Part shown: positions 49,061 to 58,433 of the stretch, piece after piece | Layout: each line of letters opens with the position of its first letter | How positions within the stretch are numbered: position 1 is the stretch's first letter | Assembly (NCBI RefSeq): GCF_963678635.1 | Contig: NC_087065.1 | Span: 31,998,373 to 32,062,372 of the forward strand | Direction: 5' to 3' | DNA length: 64,000 nucleotides | Source: Symsagittifera roscoffensis | Lineage: Eukaryota > Xenacoelomorpha > Acoela > Convolutidae | The notes under the pieces: model-generated | Databases searched by the model: none | Seen by the model: the letters and a program-made list of their open reading frames with translations, nothing else | What the model was told of the DNA's origin: nothing | Translations under genes and position numbers: made by a program

Positions 49061-50151
49061 TAGATAAACTAGAGCAAGCGGAAATCACAATGAAACTTGA
49101 AGAAACAGAAAATCTAAAACTACAATATGTTAATCGAATTGAAACAAACACTACACATATAAATAACATACATGAATCAGATACAGACCTAGTTGAAAAA
49201 ATCACTGAAATACTAAATATTTATGAAAAACATCCAAATTTTAAAGGCAAACCATCTTTCAAAAAATGGTGTAATTATTGCCGACGATACGGACACAGTA
49301 TTTCCGAAAGTAGACAAAAACAACAAGTTAATCAGAATAAACCTCGAAAGCATAAAGAACCAAATAAATCGTTCTATCAATATATGAAAAAAGATCAAAA
49401 TCAACCAAACAAAAATATATATAGTAACAACAGTTCAGGAAAACCACTTCCGAACAACACTAACTACACAAGGAATCAATCACCATATAACTCAAGTTAT
49501 AGAGGAAGATCACCAGAAAGAAGAAATACACAAAATTCTTCACAAAATAATTATAATCGATCAAATAGTCGAAATAACTATTCGAGATCAAATTCCAATG
49601 CAACACAATTTGTTTCTAGATCAAATTCCCAATCAAACCCAAGAAAAAAACACTATTCCAATAATCAATCACGAAACTCATCATACAACAGAAGTAGAAA
49701 CTATTCACATAATCGAAATAGAAGTTATTCGAACAATCGAAATCAGAATTACCCGAACAATTTATCAAGAAATAACTCGTATAATAGATCAAACTATCAC
49801 AGATCAAATGACAATTATCAAAACAGATCACGGAACAATTCACAAAATCGAAATTCAAGTTATAATAATCAATATAGAAATTATTCCCAGTCACCACATA
49901 GGAATAATAACCATTATAATAATTCTAATCATCGATACAAAAGTAGTACACCAAAACATCAAAGACATAATAATCAAGTACAGTCAAATGAAGAAACAAC
50001 ATCAGACCCCCCAGGTATTGATGAAACAGGAAGTAACGAACTACAATTAAATCAAATAAACTGTGGATCATCAGACACAGAAAGTGATACAGAAAATACC
50101 ATCTCCGTAAATATGATAACAGTCGAAAACGACTATGAACCTATCATATAA
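49061..50151 (+). pseudogene. gag: gag nucleocapsid: Asn/Ser/Arg-rich protein with a one-residue-defective zinc knuckle
   Basis: The open frame (Met at 49090, 353 codons) starts with a helical stalk (LEETENLKLQYVNRIE) that continues the capsid C-terminus. At residue ~62 is CNYCRRYGHSISES: C-X2-C-X4-H-X4-S, a zinc knuckle whose fourth ligand is Ser in place of Cys. Residues ~100-310 are an extreme low-complexity region of RSNSRNNYSRSN-type repeats, like an SR-rich RNA-binding tail or a prion-like condensate-forming segment. The C-terminus is acidic (SDTESDTENTISVNM). The role would be packaging element RNA. It ends at TAA 50149-50151; the downstream protease is in the same frame. Confidence 0.8.
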
Positions 50152-50187
50152 GAACAACCTTTTAAATCACATATAAATGAAAATCAA

Positions 50188-50613
50188 TTGGAACTCCTTC
50201 ACAATTATTATATTGAACGCATCGATACTACACAAACTGCACAAGAAGTAAACGAAATTAACACGGTAGTTAAACCCGATGAAAAAGACAAAACAAAATG
50301 TTCAAACACAAATCATATTTATCAAAATATACAAAAAGAACAACCCAGAGAAAAAATTTGGACAAAACCATTTCTCTTTGAAAGTCCAAGAAACAAAGAA
50401 TTTCAACCACCAGATCTTGAGATTGATTTTTTAATTGATTCAGGAGCAGAATCAAACATAATTAATATTCCCACATGGAATGAAAACAAAACATTACAGC
50501 CAAAATTAACGCCTCTTGCAACCTCCAATAAACTAGCAACAGCACAAGGATCAACATTAGTAAATTATGGAAAAATCCAATTATTCCTTCTCCCCACAAG
50601 AGGAGCAAAATAA
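50188..50613 (+). pseudogene. Retropepsin-like aspartic protease of the giant element
   Basis: 141 codons from the Met at 50188, in frame with the nucleocapsid across one stop. The active-site motif is LEIDFLIDSGAESNIINIP; the DSGA codons are 50437-50448 and are intact. The sequence then has a retropepsin-like LATAQGSTLVNYGKI strand pair and loses frame near 50605; the rest continues in another frame as FKQMFHITDIKHNIICIPF (to about 50720), with the hydrophobic strand expected near the C-terminus. The enzyme would cleave Gag-Pol in the particle. The upstream ~80 residues are a charged linker. The ATG is not necessarily the real start. Confidence 0.8.
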
Positions 50614-51296
50614 AATTCTAAACAAACCATTTAAACAAATGTTTCATATTACTGATATTAAGCACAATATCATTTGCATACCATTTATATCTAAATATAT
50701 ACCAACAATCAACATCTTAAATAGCAAAATACTAAATAAAGGTAAGTACACAAAAACAAAAAAAAACAGCTCTAACATTTTTTCAAAGATTAAATAAACA
50801 ACCACCATTCTTCTGAAAATTTTACCCAATTTATAACCAGCAACGGAAACACCTGAAACCATTATCAGGAAATATATATAATTTTTCAATAAAACAAGTT
50901 CACCAGTATGATAAAAGTCAAAATAAACAACGACTTTTTATGTCAGACTTTGAATATAAACCTATTCACAAGTTTTTCAAAATGACGATCTCATCTATAA
51001 AATATTTGAAAAACACGAATTCCGACATCATTTCGTTACACGTGTATAACAATACACCGTATCAAGTAACATTACCCTTAGGACATGTAGGATATTGCGA
51101 AACAAACGCTACAATCTCACCCATACATGAAGTAGCCTACCGCGTAAATAATATACTCCAATTATTAGATATTTGCCAATCCGCAATTCTTAACGAAGAA
51201 TTATCCATAAATAACATAATAAGCAATGAAAAAAGAAACACAGATTATTTCACAAAAACACCATATTTTAAACCAACATTCAATATAACAAATTAA
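50614..51296 (+). pseudogene. pol: Protease-RT linker region of the giant element
   Basis: After the protease frame break, the longest piece is 50940-51296 (118 codons), MSDFEYKPIHKFFKMTISS..., with VYNNTPYQVTLPLGHVGYCE in the middle. This NN-P-LP-G-GY pattern resembles the conserved strand region between protease and RT in several gypsy-like elements, but I cannot name a domain. AAAG|GTAAGTAC at 50742 is a consensus-like splice donor and could serve the downstream spliced RNAs. The region then runs into the RT fingers after a stop at 51294-51296. Confidence 0.5.
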
Positions 51297-51323
51297 ACAA
51301 AAGAACAACAACAATTTTTAACG

Positions 51324-52347
51324 ATGTTTAATTTTGAACACTCACAAATTACACAAATCGAATTTGACAAACTAGCAAAACAACTGTTAAAATATTCGAC
51401 AGTCTACGCAACATCAATTTTTGATGTTGGGAAAATCAGTTCATCGCTACATCTCCCGTTAAAACCTGGTGCAGTTTTCGAAAAACAAAGAGCTAGTAAA
51501 GTACCAATTCATTTACACGACAAAGTAAATAGATTACTAGATATTTTAGAACAATACAAAATTATCTCACCAGTAAATAAAGAAGAACAACCAAAAAGCA
51601 ACACATTTATTAACCCTGTTATCATTCTAGCAAAAGGGAAATCATTGAAAATAGTTTTAGACGCTAGATACCTCAATTCACTAATTGACGAATCGAATTG
51701 CAATTGGCCTATTGAACCAATACAAGTTATCTTAACAAAAATAAACGGAAAATACTTTACAACCGCAGATATGAATAGTGCATACAATCAAATGCCACTA
51801 GATGAACAATCACGACGCTTAACACAATTTGTTATTGGAAATCAACAATATGAATTTAACCGCCTATTCTATAGAATTTCCATAGGACCAGCAGCATTTT
51901 CAGCTTTTATGAGCAAAATTTTTAGACCACCAATACTCAAGTAAAAAGGCAATCACCTATTTGGACGATGTTTTTATGCAATCACAGACAAAAGAAGAAA
52001 TGTTTACAGTTTTAGAACACTATCATAAAATACTTCAGAACAAAAATCTGAAGGCCGCCCCCAATAAATCACACTTCTTTTTGACACGAGTTAAATTTTT
52101 AGGACATAATATAGAAAGAAACACAATCACTCCATTAAAATCACGCATTGATGCTATTCAAAAACTTCAACCACAAACAAACAAAAAGAAAATCCAAGAA
52201 ATCCTTGGAATGCTAAATTTCTTAAGCAAGTACGTTTATAAAATGCAATTATATTTAAGACCGTTCTATAAATCCTCAGACAACAAAATAATTTTGAATG
52301 GACCACTGAACATCAAACACGATTTGAAGAAATTAAAAAACTTTTAA
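51324..52347 (+). pseudogene. pol: Reverse transcriptase of the giant element, one frame break in palm
   Basis: First part 51324-51944 (206 codons): HLPLKPGAVFEKQR (fingers entry), NPVIILAKGKSLKIVLDARY, motif A FTTADMNSAYNQMPLDE (catalytic Asp at 51768-51770), RISIGPAAFSAFMSKIF (motif B). A frameshift near 51944, then the second part from about 51946 to 52347: TYLDDVFMQS with the catalytic pair at 51964-51969, FLTRVKFLGHNIERNTI and EILGMLNFLSKYV (thumb). Motif B reads RISIGPAAF, where many relatives have LP-GL-N, so the loop differs from standard gypsy. All catalytic Asp are kept. Another break near 52270-52330 precedes RNase H. Confidence 0.93.
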
Positions 52348-52859
52348 CTGAACAAATTTCAAACACAATTCCAGATCCAAATCAACCATTCTATGCAATG
52401 TGCGATGCTTCAAATTTTGGCATCGGCGCAGCATTACTACAATCACATAGTGGTACAAATAAAATGAACCTTATATCAGCAAATTTCCGATTATTCACAC
52501 AAGCAGAGCTACGACTCTCAACTCTAATGAGAGAAAGTACAGCTATAATTTATACACTTACAGAATATGAATTTCTGATACTTGGATCAAAACATCCAAC
52601 AGTTCTATTCACAGATCATAAACCAATCATTTTTCTCTTTACACAAAAGTCAAATCCCAATCACCGAGTTTATAGAGTTCAATTAATTCTAATGAAATTT
52701 CCAAACTTACATATAGTTTGGACAGCAGGAAAGATACTTGCATTACCAGATACATTAAATCGAAATACACCACCTGAATTACTTACACGAAAAACTACAG
52801 TTGAAATACCAAAAAATATAAAATTTTACCTTCAAAAGACGAAACATCACCCCGACTAG
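52348..52859 (+). pseudogene. pol: RNase H of the giant element
   Basis: The frame from about 52340 reads LLTEQISNTIPDPNQPFYA and then the RNase H core from 52398: MCDASNFGIGAALLQS (Asp at 52404-52406), STLMRESTAIIYTL (Glu), VLFTDHKPIIFLF (Asp) and LALPDTLNRNT (Asp). All four catalytic acids are present in order with usual spacing. It would remove template RNA and make the plus-strand primer. The frame ends at 52857-52859 after KIKFYLQ-like residues, where the integrase region starts in another frame. Confidence 0.92.
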
Positions 52860-54017
52860 AATGCAAATATGCAGTAAAAACTTACATTGATCAATCACAA
52901 ATAAATAACCTACAACGTTTCCCACTTTACTTAGATTGCCAAAATAATCACTACGAAGTTGATCTGCTAGGAACATCAACTCTCAAACCAATTCCATACT
53001 CACAATGGATAAAAAATAACACCCAACAAAAACGAATAAAACAACACTCGTAAAAAAAGACTTTTTTCCATTAATTGAAAAAGAAATTTTAACTGATAAA
53101 ATAAATTTATCAGGACCACAAACAAATGATTCAAAATACACAATAAATCAAGTTTTTGACCTCCATGACCCACTTGACACAATTCCCCTATCAAAATTAG
53201 AAATTTATGAGCAAACTCTCATAAAAATGCACAAGGTTATTGCCAACCAAATAAAGACTCAGTTTGTTATAACCTACCTTTACACACGCATGATGAAGAT
53301 CATTTTCATCATCCACAAATCCTTAAATTAGCCTCCGGCCGACACACTGAATGGATTTTAAATAGAGATAAAAAACACAATGAAATTTACCAAAGAGTAA
53401 CAAAAAAATTGTTACAAAGGCAAAACATTAACGAACAAAGTAATTCACGCTTTACACCAGCCTCAGATTTAAAAATTGGAACATTTGTCTTAATACCTAA
53501 TTTTAATACACAAAAAAGAAATTTCTAAAAAATTACAACCCCTTCGCAAAGGACCATACCAAATAATTGCCAAACCCACTGACGTAACATATAAAATCTT
53601 CGATTCAGACCAAAAAGAAATTGTTCAACATCGGAACAATCTATTGCCTTACTACCCAAAAGAATACGCACTACGCGAATTAACTCAATTATATTCTTTC
53701 ACAGGTTTAAAAGTTATTCAAAATCACCCACATACGGAAAAAGAAATAAATAAACAAAACCACATTCATTATGGAAACAAAATACAAAATCAACTACAAC
53801 CCAAAACAAAACAAAAAAGCTAGATCAAAAAATACCTCAAAAAGAAAAGAAAAATAGGAAAATGATAGAAAAAATTTTACCACAAGAACAAGTCGAGAAA
53901 TCAGAACATAGAGAGTCATCACGACTTAGAAATCAACCACGTAGAAATTACAAAACATTCACCCCACAATCTAAAATATTAAAGAAAGATGAGTTTCAAA
54001 AACAACTTCAATTTTAA
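52860..54017 (+). pseudogene. pol: Integrase remnant: catalytic core missing, GPY/F-like tail kept
   Basis: 52860-53215 carries pre-integrase sequence (CKYAVKTYIDQSQINN, HYEVDLLGTST, FDLHDPLDTIPLSKLEI). At about 53205-53230 the sequence jumps to HKNAQGYCQPNKDSVCYNL and ILKLASGRHTEWILNRDKKH, which read as post-core sequence. No HHCC zinc domain and no D-D-E core can be read in any forward frame. A frame from about 53520 gives LQPLRKGPYQIIAKPTDVTY, a GPY/F-type integrase C-terminal module, and NLLPYYPKE. A last frame at 53862-54017 encodes a basic tail (SSRLRNQPRRNYKTF). About 0.7-0.8 kb seems deleted. This copy could integrate only with enzyme from elsewhere. Confidence 0.8.
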
Positions 54018-54828
54018 AATCCTCGCAGCTCTCAATCATTTTGATTTTTCATTTTTCAAAATAACATGCTGACAAACACGCAAAAATTCTAGTTCAAATT
54101 TAGCCAATAGGATTCATTCAATTCGTCACCTTCTATAACAATAACACCAACCAATTAGACGAAAGATATTAAACTCCAGGCATATCTATAACTATAACTT
54201 TACAACCTCCAGGTCAAAAATAAACAAACCACTCAAACTTGACAACTAAAAAAATACCACCATTTTATTAATATAACCCTCCCTTATCTAATAAAGCAAA
54301 GATCAACAATATTTTCCCAACTTAAACCTCAAAAACCCCCCAACCAAAAATGATAAATTAGCCTAAAGTAAAAATACGACCATATTAATTTAGCCTAAAG
54401 TACAAAAATCTCAAAAATACCCCAGATCACCTGACAAATAAAAATAAAGCAAAAAGCACCTCCCAAACACCATAAAATTAGCCCCCAACAACTTTTCACA
54501 AAACCCAACCCACTTGTCAAAAAATCAATAAATAACTCGACCACACTTGAAAATTGCCCCAAACAACAAAAAATATTCGACCAAGAAACCATTTCTTAAT
54601 TGCTCTTCTCTCGATCAGTCAATACAATTTTCAACATTTTCATAAACTTTTTCACAATACTTAAACTTTTATTCGTATTTTTCTTTGATACCTTTGAAGC
54701 TTTTATAATAATTTTAATCATTTTTTGCAACATTTTTTAAAATTTCCTACTCCCTATTTGAAATATATCTCCAACTTTTCCAAATCATTGACCATATTCA
54801 CAGGTACGATAACCCAAAGTTTATTTAA
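54018..54828 (+). other. Non-coding gap between pol and the membrane ORF, with a splice-acceptor-like site
   Basis: About 0.8 kb rich in A and C, without a coding frame. GCCTAAAGTA(A/C)AAA occurs at 54361 and 54393, a short direct repeat. The 3' end is T/C-rich (CTCCAACTTTTCCAAATC) and ends CATATTCACAG at 54793-54803, a good 3' splice-site pattern 25 bases before the ATG at 54829. This suggests the next ORF is made from a spliced RNA. Confidence 0.55.
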
Positions 54829-56160
54829 ATGATACGAACAATTTTTAGTAGAACAGAAATTTTTTTACTATTTGTAATTTTTATAACATTTCTATCATCC
54901 CTAAAATTGACAATGTGCAAATGTATAAAAAAGGCGATAATCACATTCGCCTTAGCAACAATCCTTTTTATTCTTTTCCTTGAAGAATACTGCAATAAAC
55001 ATAAATTTTTTCACAATGAAAAATCAATCAGAATACCTTCAAAAAGTGCTAACCAACAATCACACAGTCAGTCTTCACCTACATCATCCCAAGAAAACCC
55101 GACAATACCTACAACTACCCAAAACCCCCAAACATCCACACGACTTTCTTTCCAAGATAACCCATACACTTTTGAAGAACGACACGCTCGCTTATCTGAA
55201 CCATTAGAACCAGTTCAGCGAAAGGCACCTCTAAGTGAACCAACATATAACTTGTACCTAACATTACCACAAGAATTAAGTAGAATAAGAGACATTAGTC
55301 AAAACCAAAAAACAGTTGAAATAAATAGACAAATTATACATCCACGACAAAATAGAAATTTTCAAACCCCACGAGTTCATTTTGATATACCCCAATCCCC
55401 ATCACCAAGTACTCCAGAAAACCCAAATAGCATATTACTGGAAACCCCTACACTTCATTCACAACGTAGCACCTCAAGCCTACCCTCAGATTACTTAGGT
55501 TCAACACCAACATCTGAACAAATACGTGACAATCCCTTTAACGCCCCCAACCAAACATCACGACTACCATATTGGACAACACACTCGTTCACACAAGGTA
55601 AACCAAATTTAATAAATGACCCAATAGATATTTCTACGGATACAACAACATCATCATTACTACCAGAAACATTATCACTACCATCAACACCATCAATAAG
55701 CCAGATTTCACCGACGCCTTTCCCCCTAAATTTTCCAAATAACCTCGACGCTAGATATCGAGAACAATCATCAACAAATATTTCTTTAAGATTAGATTGG
55801 AACACGTTCACAGCACCCCCACCATTATTTGGACAACATCCAGAAAATAACCGACTCCACAATTGGGCACTCCATAGACTACAATATAGACAAGACATCC
55901 ACGAAGACATTCGTGACCATAACATCCAAATACTCCAACAAAATAGTCTACAATTAAAATTCGAAATCACGATTAAATTTAAAAACATTGTTCAACATCC
56001 TTACCCATTAAACCCACCCAATATAACAGCTCAATCGCTACCACCACCATTTATAACAACTGAAGTAATATATAAGTACGACAGATATACCAAAAAGACA
56101 ATTGGTTACATCACATTTTATAACCCATACTCAGGATTATCACACACATGTATATTCTAA
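54829..56160 (+). CDS. Unknown 443-residue protein with two N-terminal membrane segments
   Basis: An unbroken frame, the longest intact one in the giant element. Residues ~11-26 (IFLLFVIFITFLSSL) and ~34-51 (KAIITFALATILFILFLE) are hydrophobic, separated by a short Cys-Lys loop (TMCKCIKK). Residues ~60-310 are Ser/Thr/Pro/Gln-rich and likely disordered. The last ~130 residues look folded: LRLDWNTFTAPPPLFG, HNWALHRLQYRQDIHEDIRD, VIYKYDRYTKKTIGYITFYN. A type III or hairpin membrane protein with a large soluble tail is likely. It sits between pol and env with its own splice-acceptor-like site, the place of accessory genes in complex retroviruses. I do not recognise a family. It shares its reading frame (+1) with the first env piece after its stop at 56158-56160. 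Confidence 0.6.
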   Translation: MIRTIFSRTEIFLLFVIFITFLSSLKLTMCKCIKKAIITFALATILFILFLEEYCNKHKFFHNEKSIRIPSKSANQQSHSQSSPTSSQENPTIPTTTQNPQTSTRLSFQDNPYTFEERHARLSEPLEPVQRKAPLSEPTYNLYLTLPQELSRIRDISQNQKTVEINRQIIHPRQNRNFQTPRVHFDIPQSPSPSTPENPNSILLETPTLHSQRSTSSLPSDYLGSTPTSEQIRDNPFNAPNQTSRLPYWTTHSFTQGKPNLINDPIDISTDTTTSSLLPETLSLPSTPSISQISPTPFPLNFPNNLDARYREQSSTNISLRLDWNTFTAPPPLFGQHPENNRLHNWALHRLQYRQDIHEDIRDHNIQILQQNSLQLKFEITIKFKNIVQHPYPLNPPNITAQSLPPPFITTEVIYKYDRYTKKTIGYITFYNPYSGLSHTCIF

Positions 56161-56169
56161 AAGTAATGA

Positions 56170-58427
56170 TATTTCAACAAATCTTTTTTCCAATATTTCC
56201 GCACAGGACCCCAGGACTCAATAGTAACACACTACGATTGTGAAGAAAATGAACAAAAAACACTACAAAAATATGCAATAAATCAAGTATCACAATGCGA
56301 AACAGAACCACAAGCTATAGAAACTACAAATGTAATAGCGACACTGTATTCAAAAGCCTGAGCAACAACAGTCGCAGGATATAAATTTACAGCAACATTT
56401 TCCGAAAAAAAAATACTTTGTTCACAAGTTTCAAACGGAAATAAAAACCGACTTGACCACCTATCAAAGTAATATCGAACGACTTCTACATCTAAATCCC
56501 GATGATTGTAAAAACGAGCTACTCAGACTAAATATCACAAGAAATAAAGACACCGACAGAAAACTAGTATATTTCCAAGTCTTTGCCGGTTCTGTACATC
56601 AAGCAGAACTTGAAAGATATCAAGGACATATAAAACTAGATGAAAAATACCCATTCAACGGCGCACACGGAAGATTAACTTATGACATATACGATAAGCA
56701 CTGGATACCACACATTGGTATAAATAATCCATCAAACTGCAAAGCAGACACAAAAAATAAAGGATATCAAGAAATAATGTTTTTCGATTGGAAAAGACAA
56801 CTCGAAAAAATCCAACTAACACGAGATTTATCAAACAACATCATGATCTATCAAGGAATTAGATTACCTTGTAAAAACGATCAAGGTTATTGTGATCCTA
56901 CAACACGGACACAAGCAACAATTGTTTGGTTTCCCAAAGATACATGCACAACATTTCAAGTAGCAAAAATACACGCTCGAATGATAAAATTTCACGAAAT
57001 TTTTTTTATAGAATCAATTCCATATGAACAAGTCCATCCATCACGAAAACAAAGTACTGATTTCCGAAAATTCCATAATATAGAAACTAAATTAACACGT
57101 TTCCAAATATATCAAGAAACAGAAATCGCATGCAAATACAGGAACCCACTTTACAAAACACAATATTCTGAAATACTAGTTGAATACGAAAAAGGTTTCG
57201 ACATGACCACTGGAAAAATAAAGTTTGACCCTTATGCCACAGGTCACCCTCTAAACGAAGGAACATCATATATACCAGTTAACTTTCAAAAAAGTCAACC
57301 TGGTGGAAAACTAAAGCCACATGACACTAGAAGCACACGTTTACAAGAACTATCACTAATGAATAACACTTATTTTGGTAATATCCACTATGACATCCAC
57401 TTAGATATGAAATTAGACTACACAATTAGTAGAGTTTTTCAAGAAATGTCACTTTCAGAATTAGAAACACTACATCAACAATGTGAATTGGAAAGAAATC
57501 AGATTCTACAATTATAGATGAAGATAAATATTATCTTCTTACTCCATACCCTACGTTGATGCAATCACTCAAAAAAGTTTCACCCGAAAGCATCAGAGCT
57601 ATTGCTCGTAATCCAATTATTGATTTACAATCAATTGGAATTTTTTCAAAATCAGATATCCAACACCACATTGGAACACAACAATTCCAAGAATTATTAA
57701 CACAAATGGACACTATACAAAGACAATCAATTGACCAAAATTTACACAAACTTGCCGAAACCGCGGGATTTGCAGATATTTATACACAAGATTATAGCGG
57801 ATATTTTAAAGACATTAAAGACTATATATATATATATCTAAACGGTGAAAAATACGGACCACAAGATATTTCACCTATAAATATTTTTAGTTTTGTTACC
57901 CTAAAAAATGAAATTCTCGATTTTCTAGGATGGCCCTATTACATCTTAGAAAAATTAATTATCCTATACGCAATGTTTAACTTTATAGGATTTCTTTTTT
58001 CACTTCTAAAAGGAATCTATAACACATGCGCTATACACACACAAGTAAATAGACAAGCAAGTGTAGCACGCATACTATTTGCAGGATTTTTTGGAGTTTT
58101 TTCTTCATCAATAAACAAAACTGTTCTAGACGCACAAATAAAAGATTATAATACAAAAATAGCGACAAGACAGAACATAATAACATAGAAGTAACACCTA
58201 CTGCACCACAGTTGCCACCCCTACCACATAACCATCCATTATCCTTAGTCCCACGTAAATTCCGAAACCTAACAATAACACATAACCCACGTTTTAGACC
58301 AAATATATCGCAAAGTCCCATACAACATATAATGACACATCATTCACAAGAAGACAATACATATGAACAAATTATAGAACAAACCCATATCACCGCTTTT
58401 CAGTCTCAAAATAATCATTTTTTTTAG
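56170..58427 (+). pseudogene. env: env-like glycoprotein gene in four frame segments
   Basis: Segment 1, 56170-56472, contains an acceptor-like TTTTTTCCAATATTTCCGCACAG ending 56206 inside the open stretch, then DSIVTHYDCEENEQK, a second Cys (VSQCETE) and a TGA at 56359-56361. Segment 2, 56453-57517, holds a Cys-rich ectodomain: LPCKNDQGYCDPTTRTQATI, WFPKDTCTTFQVAKIHARMI, TEIACKYRNP. Segment 3, about 57518-58188, has a membrane-proximal helix, then a hydrophobic anchor at residues ~130-150 after its Met (EKLIILYAMFNFIGFLFSLL) and a tail with a second apolar stretch. Segment 4 continues the tail to 58427. Cys pairs, anchor, tail, position after pol and the acceptor all fit an envelope protein, which would mediate cell entry. 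The pattern recalls glycoproteins of chuvirus-like RNA viruses captured by retroelements; that link is inference. Broken by one stop and three frame changes. Confidence 0.65.
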
Positions 58428-58433
58428 CCCACG

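Noticed and set aside
49213-49897. Minus-strand hydrophobic frames opposite the nucleocapsid
   Set aside because: They are shadows of the AAT/AGA/TCA-rich repeat region on the plus strand.
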